NCBI RefSeq assembly: GCF_001305295.1
Contig: NZ_LJSI01000050.1
Span: 1 to 64,000, forward strand
Direction: 5' to 3'
DNA: 64,000 bases
Source of the DNA: Neptunomonas antarctica
GTDB lineage: Bacteria; Pseudomonadota; Gammaproteobacteria; Pseudomonadales; Balneatricaceae
The notes below the pieces were generated by a model that was not told the origin of the DNA, did no database searches, and worked only from the letters and a program-made list of their open reading frames with translations. The position numbers and the translations under genes are program-made. Below, in pieces: positions 37,413 through 46,731 of the stretch; the first letter of the stretch is position 1, and the number at the start of each line of letters is the position of its first letter.

Positions 37413-37441
37413 TTGACAAGTAAAAATTATAATGTCTAAAT
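37413..37441 (+). promoter_or_regulatory. Possible sigma-70 promoter of the TRAP/catabolic operon
   Basis: TTGACA (37413-37418) is followed after 17 bases by CTAAAT (37436-37441), a weak -10 box. It lies about 115 bases before dctP in the divergent region shared with the RpiR gene. A TATAAT-like sequence closer by has wrong spacing. Weak evidence only. Confidence 0.3.
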
Positions 37442-37556
37442 GTTTACATCTTCAGTTTTAGCGGTCAATTAGTAATACCTCTAAAACGAGAGATCTTAAA
37501 ACATCGTGAAGCCCGCAATACAAAAAAATAATTGCCTATGTTGCAGAGGACTGAAA

Positions 37557-38609
37557 ATGAATAAGAATAAACGCGATTTTATGAAAAAAGCAGTGGTGGG
37601 TGGCGCCGCTGCCGTAACACTCGGTGCCAGCGCGCCTTATGTACAAGCAAAAACAGCACCGATTAAATGGCGTTTACAAACCTACGCTGGTGCGGCATTG
37701 GGTGCTCACGTTATTAAACCTGCGGTAGATGCATTCAACTTAGCCGCCAATGGCGAGATGGAAATTGAACTCTATTACGCGGATCAGCTAGTACCGACGC
37801 CTGAACTATTTCGGGCGCTACAAAATGGCACAATCGACGCCGTACAGAGTGACGATGACTCTATGGGAGCCCCGGTTGATATTTCTGTATTTGGCGGCTA
37901 CTTCCCGTTTGCTACCCGTTACAGTCTTGATGTGCCGGTACTGTTCGAACAATATGGCCTGAAAGAAATATGGCAGGAAGCATACGACGAAGTCGGTGTT
38001 AAATGGCTAAGCGCGGGCGCGTGGGATCCCTGTCACTTTGCCACGAAAGAGCCGATCAATAGTCTGGCTGATTTAAAAGGAAAGCGCATATTTACTTTCC
38101 CAACGGCGGGCCGCTTTTTGAATCGCTTTGGTGTTATTCCGGTGACCTTGCCATGGGAAGATATTGAAGTTGCATTGCAAACCGGTGAGCTGGATGGCGT
38201 CGCATGGTCTGGTATCACAGAGGACTATACGGTCGGTTGGGCAGATGCGACTAACTACTTCCTGACTAACAATATTTCAGGCGCCTGGATCGGGTCGTTT
38301 TTCGCTAATAATGATTCCTGGAATGAATTGCCTGAGCATCTGCAACAGCTGTGGAGACTCTGCATGGACAGCTCTCATTATTACCGCCAGCATTGGTACT
38401 GGGGTGGCGAAGCTACCTTGCGTACTGAAGGTACTAAAATGGAGCTAACGACTATTCCCGATGCAGAATGGGATACGGTTGAGGCTGAAGCACATAAGTA
38501 TTGGGATGAAATAGCAGAAACCAGCCCGCGTACTAAGAAAGTGGTCGAGATCTTCAAAAAATACAACGACGTGATGTCTAAAGCGGGACGTCCTTACCGC
38601 TCTAGCTAA
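37557..38609 (+). CDS. dctP: TRAP transporter solute-binding protein
   Basis: The ATG at 37557 has GAGGACTG upstream and gives 350 residues; the in-frame start at 37506 is rejected. The N terminus has KRDFMKKAVVGGAAAVTLGA, a signal peptide of near-Tat type, cut around ASAPYVQA. The mature part is a DctP family protein (TakP-like), with FTFPTAGRFLNRFGVIPV and VALQTGELDGVAWSGI. Ligands of this family are carboxylates, keto acids and other small organic acids; the substrate is unknown here. The catabolic genes downstream suggest an amine or amino-alcohol derivative. Confidence 0.9.
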   Translation: MNKNKRDFMKKAVVGGAAAVTLGASAPYVQAKTAPIKWRLQTYAGAALGAHVIKPAVDAFNLAANGEMEIELYYADQLVPTPELFRALQNGTIDAVQSDDDSMGAPVDISVFGGYFPFATRYSLDVPVLFEQYGLKEIWQEAYDEVGVKWLSAGAWDPCHFATKEPINSLADLKGKRIFTFPTAGRFLNRFGVIPVTLPWEDIEVALQTGELDGVAWSGITEDYTVGWADATNYFLTNNISGAWIGSFFANNDSWNELPEHLQQLWRLCMDSSHYYRQHWYWGGEATLRTEGTKMELTTIPDAEWDTVEAEAHKYWDEIAETSPRTKKVVEIFKKYNDVMSKAGRPYRSS

Positions 38610-38690
38610 ATCATCTGTGTTGTTCGTGTCAGAACCTCTTTTGCCGTCCGGCAGAAGAGGGCTTCTCAATTCTATTCTGGGTACGTAATT

Positions 38691-39230
38691 GTGTATAACG
38701 CGATTCAAGCCTACGTACGGTTTATCTATAAGTTTAATCGTACAGTCGGCATATTTGCCATGTACTTGGTGCTAGTGTTGATGGGCATTTTGCTGTTCTC
38801 CTCTATCTCTAAAGGCGTGGGATCATCACAGATGTGGGTGATCGAAATGGCGCAGTTTACTATGGCTGCTTACTATCTTCTGGGCGGTGGTTATTCTATG
38901 CAGATGGATGCCCACGTTCGTATGGATGTGTTTTACGGCAATTGGTCTTCGAGACGACAGGCGATTACCGACGCCTTTACCGTACTTTGTTTGCTGACTT
39001 ATCTGGGTATGTTGCTGTTTGGTGCACTGTCCAGCACGGCCTACGCCATTGAATATGGTCAGAAAAACTATTCTTCCTGGGCTCCGCCATTGGCGCCTAT
39101 AAAAATCATTATGACGACGGGTATTTCCTTAATGTTATTGCAGGTGTTAGCCACTTTTGCTCAGAATGTCGCGGATGCAATCGGTAAGCCTTTTGATGTT
39201 GAGCAGCACCCTGAGGAAACATCCGTATGA
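38691..39230 (+). CDS. dctQ: TRAP transporter small permease
   Basis: The 179-residue membrane protein has four helices, the normal DctQ layout, with the MDAHVRMDVFYGNWSSRRQ loop typical of the family. The start codon is GTG at 38691. It overlaps dctM by four bases (ATGA), so the two are translationally coupled. It pairs with DctM to make the sodium-driven transport channel for the ligand brought by DctP. Confidence 0.88.
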   Translation: MYNAIQAYVRFIYKFNRTVGIFAMYLVLVLMGILLFSSISKGVGSSQMWVIEMAQFTMAAYYLLGGGYSMQMDAHVRMDVFYGNWSSRRQAITDAFTVLCLLTYLGMLLFGALSSTAYAIEYGQKNYSSWAPPLAPIKIIMTTGISLMLLQVLATFAQNVADAIGKPFDVEQHPEETSV

Positions 39231-40555
39231 GTTATGAAATGATAGCGTTGCTGATGTTCTCATCGCTGATGTTGCTGTTATTGACCGGGCAGCGAGTGTT
39301 CGGTGCCGTAGGCTTTGTGGCCGTGGTTGCTTCACTGACACTGTGGGGTGACGGTGGTTCAGAAATGGCGTTTAATTCCACTATGAAGCTAATGAACTGG
39401 TATCCGTTATTAACGCTGCCTCTGTTCGTTTTTATGGGGTATATGCTTTCAGAATCCGGTGTGGCCGGAGATCTCTACCGAATGTTGCACGTCTGGATGG
39501 GTAATCTCAAAGGAGGCTTGGGAATAGGTACGATTGTGTTGATGGTTGCTATTTCAGCCATGAACGGCCTGAGTGTCGCAGGTATGGCGATCGGTACCAG
39601 TATCGCATTACCAGAAATGCTCAAGCGTGGTTATGACAAACGTATGGTGACCGGTGTTATTCAGGCGGGTAGTTCGTTAGGTATTCTGGTACCGCCGAGT
39701 ATCGTTCTAGTCCTGTACGGCATGATAGCCCGCCAACCCGTCAGCCAGTTGTGGTTAGCCGGCGCTGTTCCGGGTTTGATTTTAGCCGTGATGTTTATTG
39801 CTTATATTGTTATCCGTTGCCACATTCAGCCCGAACTGGGTCCGCCGTTGCCTAAGGCTGAGCGTGATCTGATCACACGTAAAGAAAAGTACATGCTACT
39901 GGGGGCGGGTGTCTTACCGCTAGTAGTCATATTTTCCGTCATCGGCTTATTTCTGATGGGCTACACCAGCCTGGTTGAGTGTTCCGCCGTAGGGGCATCC
40001 GTCGCTATGCTGGCTGCTCTGGTTAAAGGTCGCCTTAACTTCCGTTTGATTCACGTAACACTGCGTAAAACCTTAGGGGTTAGCTGCATGTTTATGTGGA
40101 TTATTATGGCGGCGCTGTGTTTCGGTGCGGTATTTGATGGTCTGGGTGCCGTTAACGCGATTGAATCCTTGTTCACTGAACAGTGGGGTCTGAGCCCTTG
40201 GCAGATACTCGTCATGATGCAACTGTCATACATCATCATGGGTATGTTTCTGGATGATACCGCGATGCTGGTTATTGTAGCGCCGTTGTATATTCCGCTG
40301 ATTATTGCATTGGAATTCAATCCTATCTGGTACGGCGTGCTTTACACCGTTACGTGCCAGATTGCCTATATGACCCCGCCCTTTGGCTACAACCTCTTCC
40401 TCATGCGGGCGATGGCACCGAAGGAGATAGGGTTAATGGACATCTATAAATCGATTACGCCCTTTGTGACCATCATGATATTCGCACTGGTACTGTTCAT
40501 GGCTTTTCCACAGATATCGTTATGGCTACCTGAACTTGTCTTTGGTAAGGGGTAA
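39227..40555 (+). CDS. dctM: TRAP transporter large permease
   Basis: The 442-residue membrane protein has about 11-12 helices and matches DctM, with the conserved GSSLGILVPPSIVLVLYG near residue 145 and MFLDDTAMLVIVAPLYIP near 340. TPPFGYNLFLMRAMAP near the C terminus is also typical. It forms the main transport channel and uses the sodium gradient. It follows dctQ by overlap and precedes the amidohydrolase gene by about 40 bases. Confidence 0.93.
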   Translation: MSYEMIALLMFSSLMLLLLTGQRVFGAVGFVAVVASLTLWGDGGSEMAFNSTMKLMNWYPLLTLPLFVFMGYMLSESGVAGDLYRMLHVWMGNLKGGLGIGTIVLMVAISAMNGLSVAGMAIGTSIALPEMLKRGYDKRMVTGVIQAGSSLGILVPPSIVLVLYGMIARQPVSQLWLAGAVPGLILAVMFIAYIVIRCHIQPELGPPLPKAERDLITRKEKYMLLGAGVLPLVVIFSVIGLFLMGYTSLVECSAVGASVAMLAALVKGRLNFRLIHVTLRKTLGVSCMFMWIIMAALCFGAVFDGLGAVNAIESLFTEQWGLSPWQILVMMQLSYIIMGMFLDDTAMLVIVAPLYIPLIIALEFNPIWYGVLYTVTCQIAYMTPPFGYNLFLMRAMAPKEIGLMDIYKSITPFVTIMIFALVLFMAFPQISLWLPELVFGKG

Positions 40556-40596
40556 GGGATGAGGATTTGCAGAACAACAGCAGGAGTATGGCAACG

Positions 40597-41349
40597 ATGA
40601 TGATGCAAGGTTTAGAGCAGTCATCGGCAGAATTGATTAATCCTCAGGGGCAATCCGATGTGTTGCTGGTGTGTGAGCACGCCAGCCATTACATCCCGGA
40701 AAACTTTGCCAATTTAGGATTAAGTGAAGCCGAGCGGTTGAGTCATATTGGTTGGGATATTGGCGCAGCGGGTATGGCGCAGGCTTTAAGCACTAAGCTG
40801 GATGCGAGTTTGATCTTACAGCGCTATTCACGCTTGCTGTATGACTGTAACCGGCCGCCGAGTGAAGCCAGTGCTGTACCACCGCTGAGTGAAATGACTG
40901 AAATTCCGGGTAATAAAGACCTGACAGCGGAGCAACGGGATTATCGCGTGCAGCATATTTATAGGCCATTTCATGCGGAAATTGCTCAGCAAATTGCCGC
41001 ACGTAAAGCAGCCGGCAGGCAGACTATTCTGGTGACGATTCATAGTTTTACCCCCCTCTATATGGGGCAAAGCAGAACCGTGCAGCTGGGTGTTATCTGT
41101 CATGAAAGCAATACGTTTGCTAAGGCTTTCTATCAACAAGCGAGCCTGGAAAGTGGTTTTGATATCCGCATGAATGAACCTTATGGACCGTCTGACCCGG
41201 TGTTGCACATGGTGACTCGTCACGGCGATGAGCAGCAGATACCGAATGTCATGTTGGAAGTGCGTAATGATTTGCTTATTGATGCAGTTGGGCAGCACGC
41301 TTGGGCACAGCGCGTGGCTGATGCCCTGAACAGCCTTGAGCGCTCTTAA
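40597..41349 (+). CDS. N-formylglutamate amidohydrolase family protein
   Basis: The ATG at 40597 has CAGGAG ten bases upstream and gives 250 residues. It belongs to the FGase family (PF05013), zinc-dependent amidohydrolases. Motifs: LVCEHASHYIPENF near residue 25, HIGWDIGAAG near 50, YDCNRPPSEASA near 87 and a VTIHSFTP block near 147. HutG of this family cleaves N-formylglutamate in histidine breakdown, but no hut genes are present. In this cluster, with a glutamine-synthetase-like ligase, cleavage of a gamma-glutamyl or other N-acyl amino acid product is a better guess. Confidence 0.88.
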   Translation: MMMQGLEQSSAELINPQGQSDVLLVCEHASHYIPENFANLGLSEAERLSHIGWDIGAAGMAQALSTKLDASLILQRYSRLLYDCNRPPSEASAVPPLSEMTEIPGNKDLTAEQRDYRVQHIYRPFHAEIAQQIAARKAAGRQTILVTIHSFTPLYMGQSRTVQLGVICHESNTFAKAFYQQASLESGFDIRMNEPYGPSDPVLHMVTRHGDEQQIPNVMLEVRNDLLIDAVGQHAWAQRVADALNSLERS

Positions 41350-41441
41350 ACGGTAATAATAGCCTTGAGCGAACTTAAAAAGCCTTGCGCAATAAACTCA
41401 ATAAGAATGCTAAGAATTATAAAAAGTTAAGAGGAAACCTG

Positions 41442-42806
41442 ATGAACGCTATGCTGACACTGGACGACTTAAAAGAAGAATTTACGGCAGGCAGTATCGA
41501 TACGGTATTGGTCTGTATGGTTGATATGCAAGGTCGTTTGATGGGAAAGCGTTTCCATGCTGATTACTTTATCAATCACGCCGTAGAAGAAACGCATTCC
41601 TGTAATTATCTGCTTGCCACCGATTTAGAGATGGAAACGGTTGAAGGCTATAAGTCTACGGGCTGGGAAGCCGGTTATGGCGACTATGTGATGAAACCGG
41701 ACATGAGCACGCTACGTAGGGTGCCTTGGTTAGAAGGCACGGCATTAGTGCTATGTGATGTATTGGATCATGATCACAACCCCATTCCGCATTCTCCACG
41801 TGCCATTCTTCGTAAGCAGATTGATCGCTTAACCGCGTTAGGCATTCAGCCGATGATGGCGACCGAATTGGAGTTTTTCCTGTTTGATCAGACCTTTGCT
41901 GAGGCTTGTCAGTCCGGCTATCGTGATTTGAAGTTAGCCAGTGCCTACAACGAGGATTACAACATCTTCCAAACCACCAAGGAAGAGGGTGTTATTCGCG
42001 CTATACGAAATGGCATTTACGGTGCGGGTATCACCGTCGAGTGTTCTAAAGGTGAAGCATCTGCAGGGCAGGAAGAGATCAACGTTAAATACGATAAAGC
42101 CCTGACAACCGCAGATCAGCACTCCATTGTTAAGAATGCCTGTAAAGAGATCGCGTGGGCTAATGGAAAATCTGTGACCTTTATGGCTAAGTGGCACAGC
42201 GATGCATCGGGTAGTTCATCGCATGTGCATCAGTCTATGTGGAGCGCGGCGGGCAAGCCGTTATTTTTGGATGAAAGCCGGCCTCATGGCATGTCTGAAC
42301 TTATGTGCCACTATCTGGCCGGATTGTTGGCGCACGCCGATGATGTGACTTGTTTATTAGCACCTTATATAAACTCCTATAAGCGCTTCCAGGAAGGTAC
42401 GTTTGCACCCACAAAAGCGGTATGGAGTCTGGATAACCGCACAGCAGGTTTCCGTTTATGTGGCGAAGGGACTAAAGCGATCCGTATTGAGTGCCGCATC
42501 GGTGGGGCTGATCTTAATCCTTACCTTGCACTGGCGGGTCAGTTAGCGGCGGGGATGGCCGGTATCGAGCAGAAATTAGAACTGGAACCGGAATTTGTCG
42601 GTGATGCTTATGCCAGTGAACATGCGCGCCGGGTACCCGATACGTTACGTGTGGCGGTTGAGAAAATGGATCAATCAACGATGCTGCGTGAAGCCTTTGG
42701 CGACGATGTGGTTGATCATTATGTGCATGCCGCACGCTGGGAACAGAAACAACATGATAAGTGTGTTACGGACTGGGAAACGGCGCGCGGTTTCGAGCGT
42801 TCTTAG
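41442..42806 (+). CDS. Glutamine-synthetase-family ligase (gamma-glutamyl-amine synthetase type)
   Basis: The ATG at 41442 has AGAGGAAACC upstream and gives 454 residues. It is a GS-fold enzyme of the PuuA/IpuC/GlnA3-4 type, not housekeeping GlnA. N-terminal beta-grasp holds DMQGRLMGKRFHADYF; the catalytic domain has ATELEFFLF, EASAGQEEINVKY, FMAKWHSDASGSSSHVHQSM and NRTAGFRLCGEGTKAIRIECR. Such enzymes use ATP to join glutamate to an amine such as putrescine, isopropylamine or ethanolamine. The neighbouring alcohol and aldehyde dehydrogenases suggest that the amine carries, or gains, an alcohol group. Confidence 0.88.
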   Translation: MNAMLTLDDLKEEFTAGSIDTVLVCMVDMQGRLMGKRFHADYFINHAVEETHSCNYLLATDLEMETVEGYKSTGWEAGYGDYVMKPDMSTLRRVPWLEGTALVLCDVLDHDHNPIPHSPRAILRKQIDRLTALGIQPMMATELEFFLFDQTFAEACQSGYRDLKLASAYNEDYNIFQTTKEEGVIRAIRNGIYGAGITVECSKGEASAGQEEINVKYDKALTTADQHSIVKNACKEIAWANGKSVTFMAKWHSDASGSSSHVHQSMWSAAGKPLFLDESRPHGMSELMCHYLAGLLAHADDVTCLLAPYINSYKRFQEGTFAPTKAVWSLDNRTAGFRLCGEGTKAIRIECRIGGADLNPYLALAGQLAAGMAGIEQKLELEPEFVGDAYASEHARRVPDTLRVAVEKMDQSTMLREAFGDDVVDHYVHAARWEQKQHDKCVTDWETARGFERS

Positions 42807-42884
42807 CTTTTGAAAATCCGTTCAAACCCTTTTAAGGCCGTTAAAATTTTTAAACACTTTTATGAATGAATTGAGTAATAAGCT

Positions 42885-44276
42885 ATGAGTAACATCCAAT
42901 CTATTTCACCGGTCGATGGCAGTATTTATGCTGAACGTCCGGTCGCCAATGCTGAGCAGGTTGCCGCATTGTTTGCCCGCAGCAAAACCGCTCAATTCCA
43001 GTGGGCTCAACTGAGTGTTGCGCAGCGCTGCCAGTATTGTACCGCGGCAGTCGATGCGCTGGTCGCGATGAAAGCGCGTATCGCTGAAGAGCTGGCGTGG
43101 CAGATGGGCCGCCCAATCAGCCAAGGTGCTGGCGAAGTCGGGGGTTTAGAAGAGCGCGCCCGTCACATGATTTCTATCGCAGAGGCCTCGCTACAAGCGC
43201 TGAATCCGGGCGACAGGCCGGGCTTCGTACGTAAAATAAGCCATGAGCCGCTGGGTGTGATCATGACTATCGCGCCGTGGAATTTTCCGTTTATGACTGC
43301 GATCAATTCTGTTATTCCGGCCTTGCTGGCGGGCAATGCTGTGGTGCTAAAGCATGCATCTAACACCTTGTTGGTTGCAGAACGCATGCAGGATGCCTTT
43401 GATCAGGCCGGGCTGCCCGAAGGCGTGTTCCAGCATATCGTGCTGGATCACCCCACCACCAGTGAGTTAATTGGCTCAGGCAATGTCGACATGGTGTGCT
43501 TTACTGGCTCCGTTGGCGGCGGAAAAGCGATGGAACAGGCGGCAGCGGGGCAGTTTATCCCTCTGGGTCTGGAGTTAGGCGGCAAAGATCCTGCGTATGT
43601 CCGGGCTGATTGTAACTTGCCTTATGCGATTGAAAATTTAGCCGATGGCGCTTTTTTCAACAGTGGGCAGTCATGTTGCAGTATCGAGCGCATCTATGTT
43701 CACGAGAGTATTCATGATGAGTTTGTCGCGGGTTTAGCCGCCGCCGGGCAGGCATATGTGTTGGGAAATCCTTTAGAGACGACGACGAATCTTGGCCCTA
43801 TGATTAAGCCGGCTGCCGCTGATTTTGTGCGTAAGCAAGTAGCGGATGCGGTGGCGGCGGGTGCGAAAATCCACGTCGATACCAGCAAATTCCCTCTGGA
43901 TCAGCCGGGGTCCGCATATATGGCCCCGCAAGTACTGACCGATGTAACGCATGAGATGTCTATCATGATGGATGAAAGCTTCGGCCCTGTGGTTGGCGTG
44001 ATTAAAGTATCCAGCGATGATGAAGCCATTGCCCTGATGAACGATTCGGATTTTGGTTTAACGGCAGGTATCTGGACGGAAGATCTGGCCGCTGCTGAGC
44101 GAATCGGGTCGCAATTGGAAGCGGGCACGGTCTTTATGAACCGTTGTGATTATCTGGATCCGGCATTAGCCTGGACCGGTGTTAAAGATACCGGACGCGG
44201 CTGCACTCTGTCGGCGATGGGCTTTGCTGCACTGACCCGCCCGAAAAGCTTTAACTTTAAAACCTCCACCCATTAA
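42885..44276 (+). CDS. NAD(P)-dependent aldehyde dehydrogenase
   Basis: The 463-residue ALDH-superfamily enzyme oxidises an aldehyde to an acid. Motifs: PWNFPFMTAINSVIPALLAGN near residue 130, catalytic Glu in LELGGKDPAYV near 235, and catalytic Cys in FFNSGQSCCSIERIYV near 265. Weak AGTAATAAGCT precedes the ATG. It stands between the GS-like ligase and the GMC enzyme, whose aldehyde product is its likely substrate, by analogy with PuuC in the gamma-glutamylputrescine pathway. Confidence 0.92.
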   Translation: MSNIQSISPVDGSIYAERPVANAEQVAALFARSKTAQFQWAQLSVAQRCQYCTAAVDALVAMKARIAEELAWQMGRPISQGAGEVGGLEERARHMISIAEASLQALNPGDRPGFVRKISHEPLGVIMTIAPWNFPFMTAINSVIPALLAGNAVVLKHASNTLLVAERMQDAFDQAGLPEGVFQHIVLDHPTTSELIGSGNVDMVCFTGSVGGGKAMEQAAAGQFIPLGLELGGKDPAYVRADCNLPYAIENLADGAFFNSGQSCCSIERIYVHESIHDEFVAGLAAAGQAYVLGNPLETTTNLGPMIKPAAADFVRKQVADAVAAGAKIHVDTSKFPLDQPGSAYMAPQVLTDVTHEMSIMMDESFGPVVGVIKVSSDDEAIALMNDSDFGLTAGIWTEDLAAAERIGSQLEAGTVFMNRCDYLDPALAWTGVKDTGRGCTLSAMGFAALTRPKSFNFKTSTH

Positions 44277-44305
44277 TAAGTGCGCTGATGCGAGGAAGGT
44301 AAGCA

Positions 44306-45940
44306 ATGAAATCCTATGATTACATCATTGTTGGCGCCGGTTCTGCCGGTTGTGTCGTCGCTAATCGACTCAGCGCTGATCCAGCCGTCAGCGTCTGTTT
44401 GATTGAAGCAGGCGGCGGCGGTAAAAGCCCATTAGTATCGATTCCGGCCGGTATTTTTGGTCTCTACGGGAATAAAAAGTATGACTACACGTTTGAAGGG
44501 GTACCGCAGCGTCATCTGAATAACCGCACCATGATGGTCAACCGTGGCAAAGCCTTAGGCGGTTCGAGCGCCATTAACAGCATGGTGTATATCCGCGGTA
44601 ATAAGAATGATTACGACGGCTGGGCCAAACTCGGTTGCCAGGGCTGGTCATATGCAGACGTGCTGCCGCTTTTTAAACAGATGGAAGCTAACCAGAACGG
44701 CCAGAGTGCTGACTATCACGGTTTTAACGGCGAGCTAAGCGTTACTAAACCACAGGACCCGAATCCAGTGGATCAGGTTTTCGTCAAAGCGGGTAAGGCT
44801 GCAGGCTTACCGGAAAATACCGACTTCAATGCAGCCACGCAGTTTGGCCTGGGCATTTATGATGTGAAGCAACACCGGGGCGAACGGGTCAGCAGCTACA
44901 CCGCGTTTGTAAAGCCGGTATTATCACGACCTAACCTGACGCTGATGACCTATACCGAAGTGGTGTCGTTGCAGATACAGGGCGATACGGTCACCGGGCT
45001 GGAGGTTGAGGTAAACGGGAACGCCCAGCAATGGCGATGTAACAAAGAAGTGATTCTGTGTGCCGGGACGATTCTTTCACCACGCCTCTTACTGGCTTCC
45101 GGTATTGGTGATCAGACCGCGTTAAGCGCACTGGGCATTGAGTGCAAACAGCATGTGCCCGGTGTCGGCGAGAATCTGCAAGATCATGTTGATAGCATGG
45201 TGACAGTTCGCTCATCTACATCCGACTCCATTGGTATTTCACTCGGTACAATATTGCCGCACATTATCCCTGCGCCGTTTAAATATTGGTTGGCACGCAA
45301 AGGCTGGTGGACGACTAATTATGTAGAAGCGGGGGGCTTTGCAAAAACTAAACTGGCTGAAGCCGCCGAACCCGGTTCGGCCGATGCCGATCCGGACGTG
45401 CAGTTTCACTTAACGCCGTTGTACCGTAGCCCTCGCGGTAAAAAGTTTGAGCTGGGCCATGGTTACTCGGTGTTTACCTGTGTACTGCGTCCGCGCAGTG
45501 CCGGCACGGTGAAGCTCTCCAATGATGGCACACGCCGCAATGTACTGATCGACCATAACTTTTTTGCCGATGAACGGGATCAAAAAGTGCTGATAGAAGG
45601 GCTGAAAAAAGCCCGTGAAATTCTGGCAGCGCCAGAGTTTGATCCCCTGCGGGGTGAAGAGATGGCACCGGGTAAGCATATCCAAACGGATGAACAAATC
45701 CTCGACTATCTGATAAACACAACGACAACGGTTTATCATCCTGTCGGCACCTGCAAAATGGGTATTGACGAGATGGCTGTTGTCGATCCGGCAACACTCA
45801 AAGTGAAAGGTATGCAGAATCTGCGAGTGATGGATGCCTCGGTCATGCCGACTTTAATCAGTGGGAATACATCAGCCCCCTCAATGATGATCGCAGAAAA
45901 GGGCTCGCAAATGATACTGGCAGAGCCGTCTGTTAAGTAG
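44306..45940 (+). CDS. GMC-family FAD-dependent alcohol oxidoreductase
   Basis: The 544-residue enzyme is of the choline-dehydrogenase-like GMC family. FAD-binding GAGSAGCVVANRL lies at residues 8-20, the family signatures GKALGGSSAINSMVYIRG near 84 and LCAGTILSPRLLLASGIG near 252, and the active-site His in TVYHPVGTCKMG near 470. It should oxidise an alcohol to an aldehyde, feeding electrons to the respiratory chain or oxygen. BetB/BetI partners of true choline dehydrogenase are absent, and the context points to a glutamylated amino alcohol. GAGGAAGG precedes the ATG. Confidence 0.92.
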   Translation: MKSYDYIIVGAGSAGCVVANRLSADPAVSVCLIEAGGGGKSPLVSIPAGIFGLYGNKKYDYTFEGVPQRHLNNRTMMVNRGKALGGSSAINSMVYIRGNKNDYDGWAKLGCQGWSYADVLPLFKQMEANQNGQSADYHGFNGELSVTKPQDPNPVDQVFVKAGKAAGLPENTDFNAATQFGLGIYDVKQHRGERVSSYTAFVKPVLSRPNLTLMTYTEVVSLQIQGDTVTGLEVEVNGNAQQWRCNKEVILCAGTILSPRLLLASGIGDQTALSALGIECKQHVPGVGENLQDHVDSMVTVRSSTSDSIGISLGTILPHIIPAPFKYWLARKGWWTTNYVEAGGFAKTKLAEAAEPGSADADPDVQFHLTPLYRSPRGKKFELGHGYSVFTCVLRPRSAGTVKLSNDGTRRNVLIDHNFFADERDQKVLIEGLKKAREILAAPEFDPLRGEEMAPGKHIQTDEQILDYLINTTTTVYHPVGTCKMGIDEMAVVDPATLKVKGMQNLRVMDASVMPTLISGNTSAPSMMIAEKGSQMILAEPSVK

Positions 45941-45960
45941 CTGACAAGTTGGTCTAAAGT

Positions 45961-45994
45961 AAGCCTCCATTACAGAGTAATGGAGGCTTTTTTG
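45961..45994 (+). terminator. Strong terminator after the catabolic cluster
   Basis: AAGCCTCCATTAC (45961-45973) and GTAATGGAGGCTT (45977-45989) form a perfect 13-bp stem with a three-base loop, followed by a T run. It ends the dctP-to-GMC operon, 20 bases after the last stop. Confidence 0.93.
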
Positions 45995-46011
45995 TATAGA
46001 AAATTCTTACT

Positions 46012-46313
46012 CATGCAGCGACTATCAGCTCTTGTGAAATACCTTGTTCAGTGGCCCCTTCCCCCTTAACAAGGAAATAATAGTGATAACTTATTGATCT
46101 TTAAGGTAAGTGGTTTATGCTCCTCAACAATGGAATGGATAATAGTAAGAGCATGGAGGCTTCGTTTGTCGATCGACGCTACCCTTGTTCTCTCTTCAAG
46201 TTATTGATTTATAAGTCTATGTTCTGCGAGCCTTATTGCTTGTCTCCTTATTAAGGGGGCCAAAGAGTTATAAAGCCCAATACCAACATTCGGACGCCAT
46301 GCACCCGAACACA
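46012..46313. other. Intergenic region without recognisable features
   Basis: About 300 bases between the terminator and a pseudogene fragment. No gene, RNA or repeat recognised. It may be more decayed sequence of the same pseudogene locus. Confidence 0.35.
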
Positions 46314-46486
46314 TTACATAGTCATACCGACAGAACCAATACCTTTGTTTTCGTCATCATTAGTAAAATTTTTAACGCCAACAGCAAGGCCTTGACCAAA
46401 GACCCAGGTGACACCGACACCTAAGCCTGCGTCAGTTTGTGACATCGGAGGCCAGTCCGGTCAGATTGTTACCGACAAATCAGAGC
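46314..46486 (-). pseudogene. Fragment of a beta-barrel-like envelope protein
   Basis: On the minus strand, 46445 to 46314 encodes 43 residues with a beta-strand-type pattern: DAGLGVGVTWVFGQGLAVGV, then KNFTNDDENKGIGSVG. In another frame just upstream, NNLTGLASDVTN continues the same style and meets it at a frameshift. The pattern resembles the C-terminal strands of an outer-membrane or porin-like protein. No full gene remains. The family cannot be named. Confidence 0.4.
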
Positions 46487-46731
46487 GTTATCGGGTAGAT
46501 CAACTATATTATTAAGCATTTATGCCGTGCTTTATGATCTTTTTACGCTTAGTAGACGTAAAAATATCAAATACATACTCAGATTTAATAGATCTGTAAA
46601 AATTGATCCCATTACACTTTTCAGTTGTTGTAAGGCAGTAAAAATTTCACTTAAAAGCCACACTATAAACCTGACAGCCATAAGTCCAGGGTGCAGGAGT
46701 TCATTATCAAAAACTTGAACGGGACACTAGC

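Noticed and set aside
40597-41349. HutG in a histidine utilisation cluster
   Set aside because: No other hut gene is present; the family is broader than HutG.
44306-45940. Choline dehydrogenase betA
   Set aside because: The family fits but betB, betI and choline transport are absent, and the neighbouring GS-like ligase points to another substrate.
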